Positions 17,821 through 27,331 of a DNA stretch of 64,000 nt are shown here, piece by piece; the stretch's first letter is position 1; every line of letters starts with the position of its first letter. Made by a program: the position numbers and the translations under genes. The notes beneath the pieces were generated by a model. That model saw only the letters and a list, made by a program, of their open reading frames with translations, was not told the DNA's origin and did no database searches. The stretch covers positions 3,808,763-3,872,762 of the forward strand of contig NZ_UIGI01000001.1 in NCBI RefSeq assembly GCF_900446255.1, read 5' to 3'. This DNA is from Buttiauxella agrestis (GTDB taxonomy: Bacteria; Pseudomonadota; Gammaproteobacteria; Enterobacterales; Enterobacteriaceae).

Positions 17821-17934
17821 GGGTGGGGGCCCTGCCAGCTACATCCCGGCACACGCGTCATCTGCTGCGGCTGCTTCCTTCCGGACCTGACCGAATTCAC
17901 AAATTAGCATTGCGGGAGAACCAACAGGGCCCCC
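17821..17934 (-). ncRNA. ffs: 4.5S RNA of the signal recognition particle
   Basis: 114 bases, the same length as E. coli ffs. On the minus strand it starts GGGGGCCCTGTTGG and ends GGGCCCCCACCC, whose ends pair. It keeps the universal SRP domain IV sequence GGTCAGGTCCGGAAGGAAGC, read as its complement near 17867-17893. It binds Ffh to form the particle that targets nascent membrane proteins to FtsY. An unrelated 84-codon open frame on the plus strand overlaps it and is not a gene. Confidence 0.97.
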
Positions 17935-17967
17935 ATTGAGAGCGCTAGTTACCTAACGCGCTGGCGC

Positions 17968-17996
17968 ATTATCCATGTTGCCCTATGCAATTGCAA
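17968..17996 (-). promoter_or_regulatory. Sigma-70 promoter of ffs
   Basis: On the minus strand TTGCAA (17996-17991) and GATAAT (17973-17968) are separated by exactly 17 bases. Initiation about 7 bases later gives a leader near 25 bases before the mature 5' end, in line with the RNase P-processed precursor known in E. coli. Confidence 0.65.
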
Positions 17997-18098
17997 GCAA
18001 CGAGCGGTCAGGTGTTGGTTTCTTGCGCAGCCTGCGTTTTGCTTCCTTGTTTGACGGCCGGCGATTATCCTGTACAGCAGGCGTTTACGAGGTTTGCT

Positions 18099-18410
18099 AT
18101 GGATAACAATGATTCATTCCCGATGCGGGTTTTCCAGATTATTGCTGCTATTCCAGAAGGTTGCGTCACCACTTATGGCGATGTCGCACGTCTGGCGGGA
18201 TCTCCGCGTGCGGCAAGACAAGTCGGCGGCGTTCTCAAACGTTTACCCGAAGGCAGCAAACTGCCGTGGCACCGAGTGGTGAATCGCCACGGGCATATTT
18301 CCCTGACCGGCCCGGATTTACAACGCCAAAGGCAAGCCTTGCTTTCAGAAGGCATTATGGTTTCTGGCGAGGGGAAAATTGATATGGAACGTTATCGCTG
18401 GAATTATTGA
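18099..18410 (+). CDS. atl: Alkyltransferase-like protein Atl (YbaZ)
   Basis: 103-residue relative of O6-alkylguanine DNA alkyltransferase that binds O6-alkylated guanine without repairing it and hands it to nucleotide excision repair. The usual acceptor motif PCHRV is PWHRV here (Trp57), the hallmark of Atl. ATG 18099 is chosen because GAGG lies 6 bases upstream. An upstream GTG frame at 18012 encodes VLVSCA, like the start of some E. coli annotations (MLVSCA), but it overlaps the ffs promoter region and has no good RBS. It is followed by a hairpin shared with convergent ybaY. Confidence 0.9.
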   Translation: MDNNDSFPMRVFQIIAAIPEGCVTTYGDVARLAGSPRAARQVGGVLKRLPEGSKLPWHRVVNRHGHISLTGPDLQRQRQALLSEGIMVSGEGKIDMERYRWNY

Positions 18411-18433
18411 AAAGCGCCTCGGGTGAGGCGCTT
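18409..18433 (-). terminator. Terminator between atl and ybaY
   Basis: AAGCGCCTC-GGGT-GAGGCGCTT forms a 9-bp stem. On the minus strand it is followed by TTC after CTTT, so it mainly serves ybaY, but it may act both ways. Confidence 0.7.
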
Positions 18434-18449
18434 CGCATTACGGTGAAGA

Positions 18450-19025
18450 TCAGAACTGCGTTGGCGCAGGAACCGCTGCAGAAGGGTTCACCTGGGTCGG
18501 TGAAGTTGATGGAACCGTTGTCATCGCACCGCCACTGGCCTGAACAGGAACCGCCGTTTGCTGGACCGGCACCAGTGTCAGATCGACTTTTTTCCCGCCC
18601 TGGTTAATCACCGGCTGAATAGTATCGGTGATAAACATCAGTTTATCGTTCACGGTAATCGCCGCACTCAGGATAATTCGCGCATTCGGCTGAATATCTG
18701 CTGGGTTAAACGGCAGCACAAAGCTGAACGGTGACTGCTTCCCTTCCGTGCGAACGGCTTTCTGTGACAATACTCGTGACGGCGCATCAGCCATAGAGGC
18801 ATCAGACAACGTGACAGTGAGTACCGCATCCGGTGGTAAAGCGACTTTCTGACGAATCCATACCGTACCGGAAACATTAGGCTGTGCAATATCAGACTGC
18901 GCAGTTGCTGCTGCCGAAGTTGTTGTAGCGGCAGGTGCAGGCGTTGGGATATCAGCGCTTTTCTGCGCGCATCCCGCCATCGCTACGGCAATGGCTAAAC
19001 CACTTAACGTGTGCACAAGTTTCAT
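18450..19025 (-). CDS. ybaY: YbaY, YscW-type outer-membrane lipoprotein
   Basis: 191 residues. A lipoprotein signal ends AVAMAGC, so Cys19 is the likely lipidated residue. A proline- and alanine-rich linker leads to a beta-rich domain (SGTVWIRQKVALPPDAVLTV) like the type III secretion pilotin YscW. In E. coli YbaY is a small conserved lipoprotein of uncertain role. GGAGAA lies upstream of the start. It is convergent with atl and divergent from tesB. Confidence 0.9.
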   Translation of the reverse strand: MKLVHTLSGLAIAVAMAGCAQKSADIPTPAPAATTTSAAATAQSDIAQPNVSGTVWIRQKVALPPDAVLTVTLSDASMADAPSRVLSQKAVRTEGKQSPFSFVLPFNPADIQPNARIILSAAITVNDKLMFITDTIQPVINQGGKKVDLTLVPVQQTAVPVQASGGAMTTVPSTSPTQVNPSAAVPAPTQF

Positions 19026-19240
19026 TGATTTGTTCTCCTTATTATCAATGCACCAGCAGGCCGTAGGCCCACGAGTAATGAGTGGTTAAACTTACTTATC
19101 ACGCTAAGTGTGGCACATATAACTGGTTTTTGCCCAAAAGCGAAACCGATCGTCAGGTCGGGCCACTACGTGGCGATTGCAGGAAACCTGTTATAATCAG
19201 GCCAATTGCACGATTTTTATTATTTTATTGAGGACCTTTT

Positions 19241-20101
19241 ATGAGTCAGGCGCTCAGCAATTTATTGGCATTACTCAATCTGGAAAAGATTGAAGAAGGT
19301 ATTTTTCGTGGCCAGAGCGAAGACTTAGGGTTACGTCAGGTATTCGGTGGGCAAGTGGTTGGCCAGGCGTTGTATGCCGCCAAAGAAACCGTGCCGGTTG
19401 ACCGTCTGGTGCACTCATTCCACAGCTATTTTTTGCGTCCCGGCGATAGCCAGAAACCTATCGTTTATGACGTTGAAACCCTGCGCGACGGGAATAGTTT
19501 CAGCGCCCGCCGTGTAGCTGCGATTCAAAATGGCAAACCGATTTTCTACATGACCGCGTCTTTCCAGGCGCCAGAGCCAGGCTTTGAACATCAAAAAACC
19601 ATGCCTGCTGCCCCTGCCCCTGAAAATCTGAAATCAGAGACTGAAATTGCGATGGCATTTGAGAAACTTCTGCCTCAAACGCTGAAAGAAAAGTTTCTGT
19701 GTGAAAAGCCGCTGGAGATTCGCCCGGTGGTTTTCCATAACCCAATGCAGGGCCATGTTGATGAGCCGGTACGCCAGGTGTGGATGAAGGCTAACGGTAA
19801 GATGCCTGCCGATTTGCATGTACATCAGTATTTGCTCGGGTATGCGTCGGACTTTAACTTCCTGCCTGTCGCCCTTCAGCCGCATGGCGTCGGTTTCCTC
19901 GAACCGGGAATGCAAGTCGCTACCATCGATCACTCAATGTGGTTCCATCGCCCGTTCGATATGAACGATTGGCTGCTCTATAGCGTGGAAAGTACTTCCG
20001 CCTCGAGTGCTCGTGGCTTTGTGCGCGGGGAGTTTTATTCTCGTGATGGGGTGTTAGTGGCGTCGACGGTGCAGGAAGGCGTGATGCGCAAGCGGGGTTA
20101 A
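19241..20101 (+). CDS. tesB: Acyl-CoA thioesterase II
   Basis: 286 residues, identical in length to E. coli TesB. It hydrolyses medium- and long-chain acyl-CoA to fatty acid and CoA in the cytosol. The double hot-dog fold is recognisable, with the catalytic Asp in [12 protein letters not shown] and the Thr and Gln positions in [11 protein letters not shown] and STVQEG. GAGG precedes the ATG. Transcription is divergent from ybaY, and a strong bidirectional terminator follows. Confidence 0.96.
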   Translation: MSQALSNLLALLNLEKIEEGIFRGQSEDLGLRQVFGGQVVGQALYAAKETVPVDRLVHSFHSYFLRPGDSQKPIVYDVETLRDGNSFSARRVAAIQNGKPIFYMTASFQAPEPGFEHQKTMPAAPAPENLKSETEIAMAFEKLLPQTLKEKFLCEKPLEIRPVVFHNPMQGHVDEPVRQVWMKANGKMPADLHVHQYLLGYASDFNFLPVALQPHGVGFLEPGMQVATIDHSMWFHRPFDMNDWLLYSVESTSASSARGFVRGEFYSRDGVLVASTVQEGVMRKRG

Positions 20102-20112
20102 TCCTGAAGCAT

Positions 20113-20142
20113 AAAAAAAGCGGAGCCTGTGCTCCGCTTTTT
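20113..20142. terminator. Bidirectional terminator between tesB and amtB
   Basis: AAAAGCGGAGC-CTGT-GCTCCGCTTTTT has a GC-rich stem with an A-run on one side and a T-run on the other, so it can end transcripts from both convergent genes. Confidence 0.9.
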
Positions 20143-20156
20143 CATTAACGTGTTAC

Positions 20157-21443
20157 TTATGCGTTGTAAGCATTCTCGCCGTGGCTGTTAACGTCCAGAC
20201 CTTCGCGCTCATGCTCTTCTGGTACGCGCAGGCCGACAGTCAGGTCAGCAACTTTGAAGCCGATGAAGGCGACTACCGCAGACCACAGAATCGTCACACC
20301 GATACTTTCCAACTGCACCAGAACTTGATGGCCCATGGTCACGCCTTCTGCGTAGCCCACACCGCCCAGAGAAGTTGACGCGAAGATACCGGTCATGATG
20401 CAACCAACGATACCGCACACGCCGTGGACACCGAACACGTCGCAAGGGTCATCAACGCGCAGCCATTTCTTCAGCAGCGTCACGCCCCACAAACCAGCCA
20501 GGCCCGCCACGATACCGATAATCAGTGCGCCGCCGACGCCAACATAACCACACGCTGGGGTGATACCGACCAGGCCTGCAATGGCACCGGAACACGCGCC
20601 CAACAGAGAAGGTTTGCCACGCAATGCCCACTCGCCGAAGACCCAGCCCAGCACCGCAGCCGCTGTTGCAACAACCGTGTTCACGAACGCCAGGGCTGCG
20701 ATTTCGTTTGCAGCACTGGCTGAACCGGCGTTGAAACCGAACCAACCGAAGTACAGGATTGCCGTACCGGTAAAGACCATCGGCAAGTTGTGTGGTTTGA
20801 AGGCTTCTTTACCGTAACCCACACGTTTGCCAATCAGGTAAGCGCCCACCAGGCCTGCAACCGCGGCGTTGATGTGAACCACTGTACCGCCTGCGAAGTC
20901 CATCGCGCCGTGCGTTGCCAGTAAACCGCCGCCCCACACCATGTGTGCGATTGGCAGGTAAGACAGTGTCAGCCAAATCACCACAAAGATAAGCACCGCA
21001 GAGAAACGAATACGTTCAGCCAGCGCACCGACAATCAGTCCAACGGTGATACAGGCGAAAGAACCCTGGAACGCAACGTGAATATACTGATAGAACGAAC
21101 CGGTCAGCGCGGTGAGCTGGATGTTTTTGAGCATCACCCAGTCGAAGTTACCGAAGAAACTTCCGCCCGTGCCGAAGGTTAATGAGTAGCCGTAAACCAC
21201 CCACAGCACGCAAACCAGTGCAAACGTGACCGTAATTTGCGTCAGCATCGACAGCACGTTTTTGGAGCGAATCAGGCCGCCGTAAAACAGCGCCAACCCA
21301 GGAATTGTCATAAACAGCACCAATGCGGTGCTAATCATCATAAAGGCGTTGTCTGCTTTATCGGCCACAGCGGGTGCCGCCAGAGCGATTGATGGCGCAA
21401 GTGCCAGGGCTACAACGCCTAAGATAGAGGCTAATTTCTTCAT
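20157..21443 (-). CDS. amtB: Ammonium transporter AmtB
   Basis: 428 residues, as in E. coli. Trimeric inner-membrane ammonium channel. A cleavable signal peptide (MKKLASILGVVALALAPSIALA, A22) is followed by 11 membrane segments. The twin pore histidines lie in GGTVVHINA and FGVHGVCG. The C-terminal tail (VGLRVPEEHEREGLD) is the part that binds GlnK. It is cotranscribed with glnK, 32 bases downstream, under sigma-54/NtrC control, so it is made in nitrogen limitation and blocked by deuridylylated GlnK. Confidence 0.97.
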   Translation of the reverse strand: MKKLASILGVVALALAPSIALAAPAVADKADNAFMMISTALVLFMTIPGLALFYGGLIRSKNVLSMLTQITVTFALVCVLWVVYGYSLTFGTGGSFFGNFDWVMLKNIQLTALTGSFYQYIHVAFQGSFACITVGLIVGALAERIRFSAVLIFVVIWLTLSYLPIAHMVWGGGLLATHGAMDFAGGTVVHINAAVAGLVGAYLIGKRVGYGKEAFKPHNLPMVFTGTAILYFGWFGFNAGSASAANEIAALAFVNTVVATAAAVLGWVFGEWALRGKPSLLGACSGAIAGLVGITPACGYVGVGGALIIGIVAGLAGLWGVTLLKKWLRVDDPCDVFGVHGVCGIVGCIMTGIFASTSLGGVGYAEGVTMGHQVLVQLESIGVTILWSAVVAFIGFKVADLTVGLRVPEEHEREGLDVNSHGENAYNA

Positions 21444-21475
21444 TTTTCCATCCCTTTCACGAGTGGCTAAGACGA

Positions 21476-21814
21476 TTACAGTGCGGCTTCGTCGGCTTCG
21501 CCGGTACGAATGCGGATGACGCGTTGCAGTTCGGCAACGAAAATTTTCCCATCGCCAATTTTGCCGGTGTAGGCAGCTTTACTGATAACATCAATTACTT
21601 CGTCGAGTTGATCGTCGGCAATGGCTACATCAATTTTCACTTTAGGCAGGAAATTGACGCTGTATTCAGCACCGCGGTACAACTCAGCGTGACCTTTCTG
21701 GCGACCAAAGCCTTTCACTTCGGTGACAGTCAGCCCTTGAATACCGATTGAAGACAGCGCTTCACGCACATCTTCGAGTTTGAACGGTTTAATCACCACG
21801 GTAACTAGCTTCAT
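21476..21814 (-). CDS. glnK: PII signal protein GlnK
   Basis: 112 residues from ATG 21814; the frame extends 11 codons upstream, but GGAGAGG lies just before this ATG and the length equals E. coli GlnK. A trimeric nitrogen sensor binding ATP, ADP and 2-oxoglutarate. Tyr51 in the T-loop (LYRGAEYSV) is the uridylylation site. Unmodified GlnK plugs AmtB when ammonium is plentiful. First gene of glnK-amtB, with a sigma-54 promoter and an NtrC site upstream. Confidence 0.97.
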   Translation of the reverse strand: MKLVTVVIKPFKLEDVREALSSIGIQGLTVTEVKGFGRQKGHAELYRGAEYSVNFLPKVKIDVAIADDQLDEVIDVISKAAYTGKIGDGKIFVAELQRVIRIRTGEADEAAL

Positions 21815-21858
21815 AGATCCTCTCCAGTGAGAATTGGCAAACGACACGATTTAGATAA

Positions 21859-21875
21859 AGCAAAGGTCATGCCAA
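21859..21875 (-). promoter_or_regulatory. Sigma-54 promoter of glnK-amtB
   Basis: On the minus strand TTGGCATGACCTTTGCT matches the sigma-54 consensus TTGGCACG-N4-TTGCT with one change. It lies about 45 bases before the glnK start. Confidence 0.85.
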
Positions 21876-21979
21876 AATTGGAAAGCAGTTTTTTTCAGCG
21901 CGTTAAGCTGCGCCAAATGGGGATTTTAAGGAGAGAAATAATGATGACTGGGATTAAGAAAGTTCTTAGGAAATAAAAA

Positions 21980-21996
21980 CGCACCATTTAAGTGCA
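21980..21996 (-). promoter_or_regulatory. NtrC-binding site upstream of glnK
   Basis: On the minus strand TGCACTTAAATGGTGCG closely follows the NtrC palindrome TGCACCAACATGGTGCA, about 105 bases upstream of the sigma-54 promoter. A weaker copy with a good GGTGCA half, TGCGTGATTTTGGTGCA, lies at 22042-22058, so two sites are likely. Confidence 0.75.
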
Positions 21997-22058
21997 TGGT
22001 GCGTTTCACTTCTGCACCAATGGCGATAACCATTGGTTTTATGCGTGATTTTGGTGCA

Positions 22059-23837
22059 TCACGCGGTGGCGGGTTCTTCGCGCGTAGCGGCGGCTAATTC
22101 TTCGCCAGCCAGTTGCAGCTGATACATTTGCCAGTATCGCCCTTGGGCGGCGAGTAATTCACGGTGCGTGCCGCGCTCAACGGCCTGCCCACGATGTAGC
22201 ACCATAATGGTATCGGCATCGGTTATCGTCGATAAACGGTGCGCAATTACCACAAGTGTGGTGTGCTCGCGGACAACCGCCAGCGCCTGCTGAATAGCCT
22301 GCTCGGTGCCGGAGTCAATATTAGCCGTGGCTTCATCGAGGATAAGGATCTGCGGTGCATCCACCAGCACTCGCGCCAGCGCCAGTAACTGCTTTTGGCC
22401 AACGGACAAATTATTGCCCTGCTCACCCAGACGCGTGTGAATGCCTTCGCTCATGGTGCGCGCCAGCTCCGCAAGCTGCACGGTTTCCAGCGCCTGCCAG
22501 ACTGCCGCTTCGCTGATGTCGCGCCCAAGCGTGACGTTTGCAAAGAATGAGTCCGCCAGCACCACCGGATCTTGTTGCACCATCGCCACACCCTGGCGCA
22601 ACACGCTGTGGCTTAAAGTATCAAGCGGGCGGCCATCAAGGCGAACTTCGCCTTTTGTCAGCGGGTAGTAGCCCATCAGCAAGTTGGCGAGAGTACTTTT
22701 CCCGCTTCCGGTGTGCCCGACGAGCGCCACAAAACTACGCGCTGGAACATCCAGATTAATGTCCTGCAATACCAGGCGATCGCCACGGTATGAGAACGAC
22801 ACGTTATCCACTTCAATGCGGCCACTTTCCAGCGGGCGATTGTCGTTGCCGTAATCCTGGCGCTTACCGTCCATTAACTCAAACACACGCTCACCAGCAA
22901 CCACCGCCTGTTGCAGCATGGATTGTTGGGTGGTGAGTTCGATTAACGGCTCGTTAAGACGCCCCAGATAGTTGATAAACGCGTACAGCACGCCGACCTC
23001 AATGGTGCCGACCGAGGTAAAACCGAACAGCATCAGCAAGCCGCAAAGCACCATGGCGGAGAAAAGACTCAGCAACGGACGGAGTAAAAAACCATCGAGG
23101 CGCAGGGTTTGCATCCGCGCCAGATAATGTGAGCGGCTGGCGGCATTCATGCGCTCGCCAAAACGCGCCTGCTGGCGGAATTGCTGGATAACGCTCATGC
23201 CGGAGATGACTTCGTTAAAGCCATCGTTGATATCCGCCAGATAGCTGCGCACCCGGCGCACAATAGGCGTGCTGTAGCGCTGATAAATAAACATCACGAT
23301 AATCACTGCCGGGAAGATGCAAATTGCCACCGTCGCCATGCGCCAGTCGAGGGTGAACATCGCCACCAGCATCGCGCCAATCAGCGCTGCACTGCGCAAA
23401 ACAGTCGCAACGACGGTGACGTACAAATCGCGGATCACTTCGGTATCGTTGGTAACACGGGAAATTAATTGCCCGACAGGCTGAGTATCAAAGGTACTGA
23501 GTGGCTGGCGCAGCGCGGCATCCATTACGTCGGTACGCAGCTTTTGCACCACACCCACGGCGGCCTGGTTAAATAACAGTGCCTGCCAGTAATGCAGACC
23601 CGCGGCTGAAATAGATAAAAACAAGTACGCAGTGGCCAGCCCGGCCACTGCCGCAATCGGCAAGCGATGTTCAGACACCATGTTGTCGATGAAATAACTC
23701 ACCAGAATCGGGCCAGTCACTTCCGCAGCCGCCGCAATCCACAACATCACCACCGCCCCCGCAAGCGGTTTACGCCACGGAGAGCCATAGGCCAGCAGGC
23801 GTTTTATGGTTGGCCACTGCTTGATTGCCTTACGCAT
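22059..23837 (-). CDS. mdlB: MdlB, ABC exporter half-transporter
   Basis: 592 residues from ATG 23837 ([19 protein letters not shown]), matching E. coli MdlB (593). The frame extends further upstream inside mdlA, but GAGGAAC precedes this ATG and the family starts here. An N-terminal six-helix membrane domain is followed by an ATPase domain with Walker [10 protein letters not shown], signature NLSVGQKQ, Walker [13 protein letters not shown] and IAHRLS. It probably forms a heterodimer with MdlA and exports an unknown compound. It overlaps the end of mdlA by 8 bases. Confidence 0.95.
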   Translation of the reverse strand: MRKAIKQWPTIKRLLAYGSPWRKPLAGAVVMLWIAAAAEVTGPILVSYFIDNMVSEHRLPIAAVAGLATAYLFLSISAAGLHYWQALLFNQAAVGVVQKLRTDVMDAALRQPLSTFDTQPVGQLISRVTNDTEVIRDLYVTVVATVLRSAALIGAMLVAMFTLDWRMATVAICIFPAVIIVMFIYQRYSTPIVRRVRSYLADINDGFNEVISGMSVIQQFRQQARFGERMNAASRSHYLARMQTLRLDGFLLRPLLSLFSAMVLCGLLMLFGFTSVGTIEVGVLYAFINYLGRLNEPLIELTTQQSMLQQAVVAGERVFELMDGKRQDYGNDNRPLESGRIEVDNVSFSYRGDRLVLQDINLDVPARSFVALVGHTGSGKSTLANLLMGYYPLTKGEVRLDGRPLDTLSHSVLRQGVAMVQQDPVVLADSFFANVTLGRDISEAAVWQALETVQLAELARTMSEGIHTRLGEQGNNLSVGQKQLLALARVLVDAPQILILDEATANIDSGTEQAIQQALAVVREHTTLVVIAHRLSTITDADTIMVLHRGQAVERGTHRELLAAQGRYWQMYQLQLAGEELAAATREEPATA

Positions 23838-25608
23838 TGGCGGGTTCCTCATCGGCCGTATTTTCTGGTGCGTCATCCAGCGCCGCTTCGAGCTGTTGAT
23901 AACGATACATGTCGCGATACCAGCCAGAGATGCCCACGAGCGCATCGTGATTTCCGCGCTGCACCACGTGTCCGTGTTGCATCACCAGAATTTCCGAGGC
24001 TTCGGTCAGCGCCGACAAACGGTGTGCGCTGATGATTACCGTACGGTTTTCACCCCACTGGCGCAGGTTGTGGAGGATCTGGTGTTCGGTGCGCCCATCG
24101 ACCGCCGAAAGAGCATCGTCAAGAATCAAAATTTCCGCATCGAGTAATAACGCCCGCGCGATAGAGATACGCTGTTTCTGGCCGCCAGAGAGCATAACCC
24201 CACGCTCGCCAACTTCCGTTTCGTAACCTTGCGGCAGACGCAGAATATCGTCATGCACGCTGGCAAGCCTGGCGACGTGTTCAATTTCTTCCTGCGTCGC
24301 GCCCGGTTTGCCGAGCGCAATATTGCTGGCAACGGTATCGGAGAACAGGAACGGCGTTTGGTTCACAACGGCCAGACGGCTGCGCCAGGAATCGAGTTTC
24401 ATCTGCGACAACGCAATGCCGTGGAAGCAAATTTCGCCCTGGTCGATATCAAAGTGACGCTGAAGGAGCGAGAGGATAGTACTTTTCCCGGCGCCCGTTG
24501 GCCCGCAAAGGCCAAGCATTTCGCCCGGTTTCAGCGTGAAAGAGACGTTCTCAAGCGTCGGACGCGTGGTTTGTGGGTAATGGAACGCCTGAATATTCGC
24601 TTCTACCGTGCCGCGCCCCGCCGGAGCGTCTTGCTCACCATCAACCACTGACGGCGCTTCGGCTAACATGCTGCGGATACGGCTGTACGCTGCGCTGCCG
24701 CGCTCAACGATATTGAACATCCACGCCAGCGCCAGCATCGGCCAGATCATCAGGCCAAGATACATCACGAAACTGGTCAACTGGCCGAGTGTCAGCGTGC
24801 CCTGAATCACCATCCAACTCCCGCCGCCAATCGCCAGCAGGTTTGCCGTGCCGATAGTGATGTAAATCGTCGGATCGAAACGCGCATCCACGCGCGCGAC
24901 TTTCATGTTTTTCGCTCCGGCATCTTTGGCTTCAGCGGCAAACAGCGCGGACTGCCTGTCTTCCAGACCAAATGCTTTGATCATACGGATACTGGATAAA
25001 CTTTCTTGTGTGCGGTCGTTGAGCGTTGAGAATGCGGCCTGTGCGAGTTTGAAACGGTGATGTAACTGGTCGCCATAACGCTTAATCACCAGCGCCATAA
25101 TGGGCATCGGCAACAGCGCAAGAAGAGTGAGTTCCCAGCTGATTTGCGTCGACATGACAATCAATACTGCGCAGCCCATCACCAGCGAATCCACCAGCGT
25201 TAATACGCCCTCGCCTGCGGCAAACACCACGCGATCGACATCGTTGGTGGCTCGCGCCATTAAATCTCCGGTGCGGTGGCGCAGGTAGAACTCGGGATGC
25301 TGGCGGCTTAACTGGCGGTAATAATCTTCGCGAAGTTCCACCGCGAGTTGGTAAGACGCGCCGAATAACAGCACGCGCCAGACGTAACGCAACATGTAGA
25401 CAATGACTGCGATGACCAGCATGACGCCAATCCACATCAGCACGTCGGTGCCTGAAAGCGTCTGTTGGGTGACACCATCAACAATCACGCCCACAAGTTT
25501 AGGCGGCACAAGTTGCAGGATGGCAATGATAATCAGCAAGGCCACCGCCCCGAGATAGCGTCGCCATTCGCGGGTGAAGTACCAGCTTAGTTGAGCAAAT
25601 AATCGCAC
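23830..25608 (-). CDS. mdlA: MdlA, ABC exporter half-transporter
   Basis: 592 residues (E. coli 590). A transmembrane domain with six helices is followed by a nucleotide-binding domain: Walker [10 protein letters not shown], signature MLSGGQKQR, Walker [13 protein letters not shown]. The Walker B carboxylate is followed by Asp instead of the usual catalytic Glu, as expected for the degenerate site of a heterodimeric exporter; MdlB carries the Glu. It is the first gene of mdlAB, 58 bases after decR on the same strand, so read-through from decR is possible. Confidence 0.95.
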   Translation of the reverse strand: MRLFAQLSWYFTREWRRYLGAVALLIIIAILQLVPPKLVGVIVDGVTQQTLSGTDVLMWIGVMLVIAVIVYMLRYVWRVLLFGASYQLAVELREDYYRQLSRQHPEFYLRHRTGDLMARATNDVDRVVFAAGEGVLTLVDSLVMGCAVLIVMSTQISWELTLLALLPMPIMALVIKRYGDQLHHRFKLAQAAFSTLNDRTQESLSSIRMIKAFGLEDRQSALFAAEAKDAGAKNMKVARVDARFDPTIYITIGTANLLAIGGGSWMVIQGTLTLGQLTSFVMYLGLMIWPMLALAWMFNIVERGSAAYSRIRSMLAEAPSVVDGEQDAPAGRGTVEANIQAFHYPQTTRPTLENVSFTLKPGEMLGLCGPTGAGKSTILSLLQRHFDIDQGEICFHGIALSQMKLDSWRSRLAVVNQTPFLFSDTVASNIALGKPGATQEEIEHVARLASVHDDILRLPQGYETEVGERGVMLSGGQKQRISIARALLLDAEILILDDALSAVDGRTEHQILHNLRQWGENRTVIISAHRLSALTEASEILVMQHGHVVQRGNHDALVGISGWYRDMYRYQQLEAALDDAPENTADEEPANA

Positions 25609-25666
25609 GCAGTCAGATTCCTGAGAAATACTAGTGAAATACTATTGAAGGCCGGGAGCGCGGGTT

Positions 25667-26128
25667 TCAACGCTCTAATGGCAAAGCCGTGGTGTATTTT
25701 ATCTGTTCCATGGCAAAACTCGAAGTGACATCGCTTAAACCAGGAATACCGTTCACCAGCCGTTTGTAAAAATCGTCGTATCGTTTCATGTCTTCTACCT
25801 GCACACGCATCAGGTAGTCATACTCCCCTGCCATACGCCAGAAACCGAGCACTTCGGGCATTTCGGCAACCACTGATACAAATTTGCAGTACCACTCGCT
25901 GCTGTGATGCTGGGTTTTAATGAGCACAAAAGCGGTCAACCCAAGGCCCAGTTTTTCTGGATCGAGTAACGCGACTTTCGCCCGGATAACACCGTCGTCT
26001 TCAAGCCGTTTCAGGCGTTTCCAGCAAGGGGTGGTGGTCAGATTAACGGCATCAGCGAGAGCCTGCAAAGAGAGGGTGCAGTCGATTTGCAACAAGGATA
26101 GCAGCTTACGGTCAATTTTATCTAACAT
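25667..26128 (-). CDS. decR: DecR (YbaO), Lrp/AsnC-family cysteine-responsive regulator
   Basis: 153 residues from ATG 26128, preceded by TGAGG at 6 bases; an upstream in-frame ATG at 26158 lies in the operator region and is rejected. The N-terminal helix-turn-helix includes [24 protein letters not shown]; the C-terminal RAM domain senses amino acids. In E. coli DecR (CyuR) activates cysteine detoxification genes. It is divergent from a cysteine desulfhydrase gene, with a 17-bp palindrome between them, so it very likely controls that gene in response to cysteine. Confidence 0.95.
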   Translation of the reverse strand: MLDKIDRKLLSLLQIDCTLSLQALADAVNLTTTPCWKRLKRLEDDGVIRAKVALLDPEKLGLGLTAFVLIKTQHHSSEWYCKFVSVVAEMPEVLGFWRMAGEYDYLMRVQVEDMKRYDDFYKRLVNGIPGLSDVTSSFAMEQIKYTTALPLER

Positions 26129-26139
26129 GGCGACCTCAG

Positions 26140-26156
26140 GGAGAAATTTTTTCTCC
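26140..26156. promoter_or_regulatory. Palindrome, candidate DecR operator
   Basis: GGAGAAATTTTTTCTCC has 7-bp arms and a 3-base AT spacer. It lies just upstream of the decR RBS in the divergent region with the desulfhydrase gene, where an Lrp-type regulator would bind. Confidence 0.6.
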
Positions 26157-26242
26157 ATTTAATTCCCTGAGAAGGCTAAAAGGCAACTTTTTTATCCCGT
26201 TTTTGCATTACTCTAAGCACAAATAGACAAACGGATACGACC

Positions 26243-27289
26243 ATGACCAGCAACTGGGTAAACCACGCTATTAGCGAAATTAACGCCGATTACCAACGCT
26301 CCGCCGATACACATTTGATTCGCCTTGCGCTGCCTGGTTTTCCCGGTATTCAGCTGTATCTGAAAGATGAAAGCACACACCCGACCGGCAGCCTGAAACA
26401 TCGCCTGGCGCGCTCGCTGTTTTTGTACGGTCTGTGTAACGGCTGGATTAAAGAAGGCACCACGATTATAGAAGCGTCTTCCGGTTCAACTGCCGTGTCC
26501 GAAGCCTATTTTGCCCGTCTGTTAGGTCTGCCGTTTATCGCGGTCATGCCAGCCTGCACCGCAAAACGCAAAGTTGAACAAATCGAGTTTTATGGGGGCC
26601 GTTGCCATTTCGTCGAGAGCGCGTGCGAAATCTACGCCGCATCCGAAATGCTGGAGCGCGAACTGAACGGCCATTATATGGACCAGTTTACTTACGCTGA
26701 ACGCGCCACCGACTGGCGCGGCAATAATAATATTGCCGACAGTATTTTCCGCCAGATGGAACATGAACCGCATCCGGTCCCGGAATACGTGGTGATGAGC
26801 GCTGGCACAGGTGGCACATCGGCCACTATCGGTCGCTATTTACGTTATCAGGGTTATCCAACAAAACTGACCGTTGTGGACCCGCAAAATTCAGTGTTTA
26901 TGGATTACTGGCAGAACCGGGATTGCAGCTTACGTAGCGCCGTCGGTAGCAAAATCGAAGGGATTGGTCGCCCGCGCTGCGAGCCTTCGTTTATTCCGGA
27001 TGTGATTGACGACATGATGCGCGTGCCAGATGCCGCCAGTATTGCCACCATGCAATGGCTGGAAACTGTTCTGGGTCGTAAAGTTGGCGCGTCCACCGGG
27101 ACGAATATGTGGGGCGTGCTGCAACTAGCTGCACGTATGCGTGACGAAGGACGTACCGGTTCTATTGTGACGCTGCTTTGTGATAGCGGCGAACGTTATC
27201 TGGAAACCTATTACAACGCGGAATGGGTGAAGGCGAATATCGGGGATGTCGCGCCGTGGCGTGCTGAAATTCTGGATTTGATTAAGTAA
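26243..27289 (+). CDS. cdsH: PLP-dependent L-cysteine desulfhydrase (CdsH-type)
   Basis: 348 residues of the cysteine-synthase fold (type II). The PLP lysine is K52 in [10 protein letters not shown]; the substrate loop is [11 protein letters not shown] and the phosphate-binding loop SAGTGGT. Relatives in Salmonella (CdsH) and Pantoea (CcdA) break L-cysteine into pyruvate, ammonia and sulfide and protect against excess cysteine. They lie beside an Lrp-type regulator, as here with decR. The gene is absent at this place in E. coli K-12. Cysteine synthase activity cannot be excluded from sequence, but context favours breakdown. Confidence 0.85.
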   Translation: MTSNWVNHAISEINADYQRSADTHLIRLALPGFPGIQLYLKDESTHPTGSLKHRLARSLFLYGLCNGWIKEGTTIIEASSGSTAVSEAYFARLLGLPFIAVMPACTAKRKVEQIEFYGGRCHFVESACEIYAASEMLERELNGHYMDQFTYAERATDWRGNNNIADSIFRQMEHEPHPVPEYVVMSAGTGGTSATIGRYLRYQGYPTKLTVVDPQNSVFMDYWQNRDCSLRSAVGSKIEGIGRPRCEPSFIPDVIDDMMRVPDAASIATMQWLETVLGRKVGASTGTNMWGVLQLAARMRDEGRTGSIVTLLCDSGERYLETYYNAEWVKANIGDVAPWRAEILDLIK

Positions 27290-27295
27290 AAAATT

Positions 27296-27316
27296 GGCCG
27301 GGCTAAATGCCCGGCC
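27296..27316 (-). terminator. Terminator between cdsH and cof
   Basis: GGCCGGGC-TAAAT-GCCCGGCC has an 8-bp GC stem. On the minus strand it is followed by AATTTTTTAC, so it serves cof; it may also stop cdsH transcripts. Confidence 0.8.
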
Positions 27317-27331
27317 TGCTGCAAGGTCTCG

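Noticed and set aside
17685-17939. 84-codon plus-strand open frame after the alkyl sulfatase
   Set aside because: It lies over the ffs RNA gene and a terminator, has no RBS or recognisable domain, and is explained by the structured RNA.
22016-22037. ACCAATGG-CGATAA-CCATTGGT hairpin as a plus-strand terminator
   Set aside because: The T-run follows on the plus strand, but no plus-strand gene lies upstream; its role is unclear, so it is only mentioned with the glnK region.
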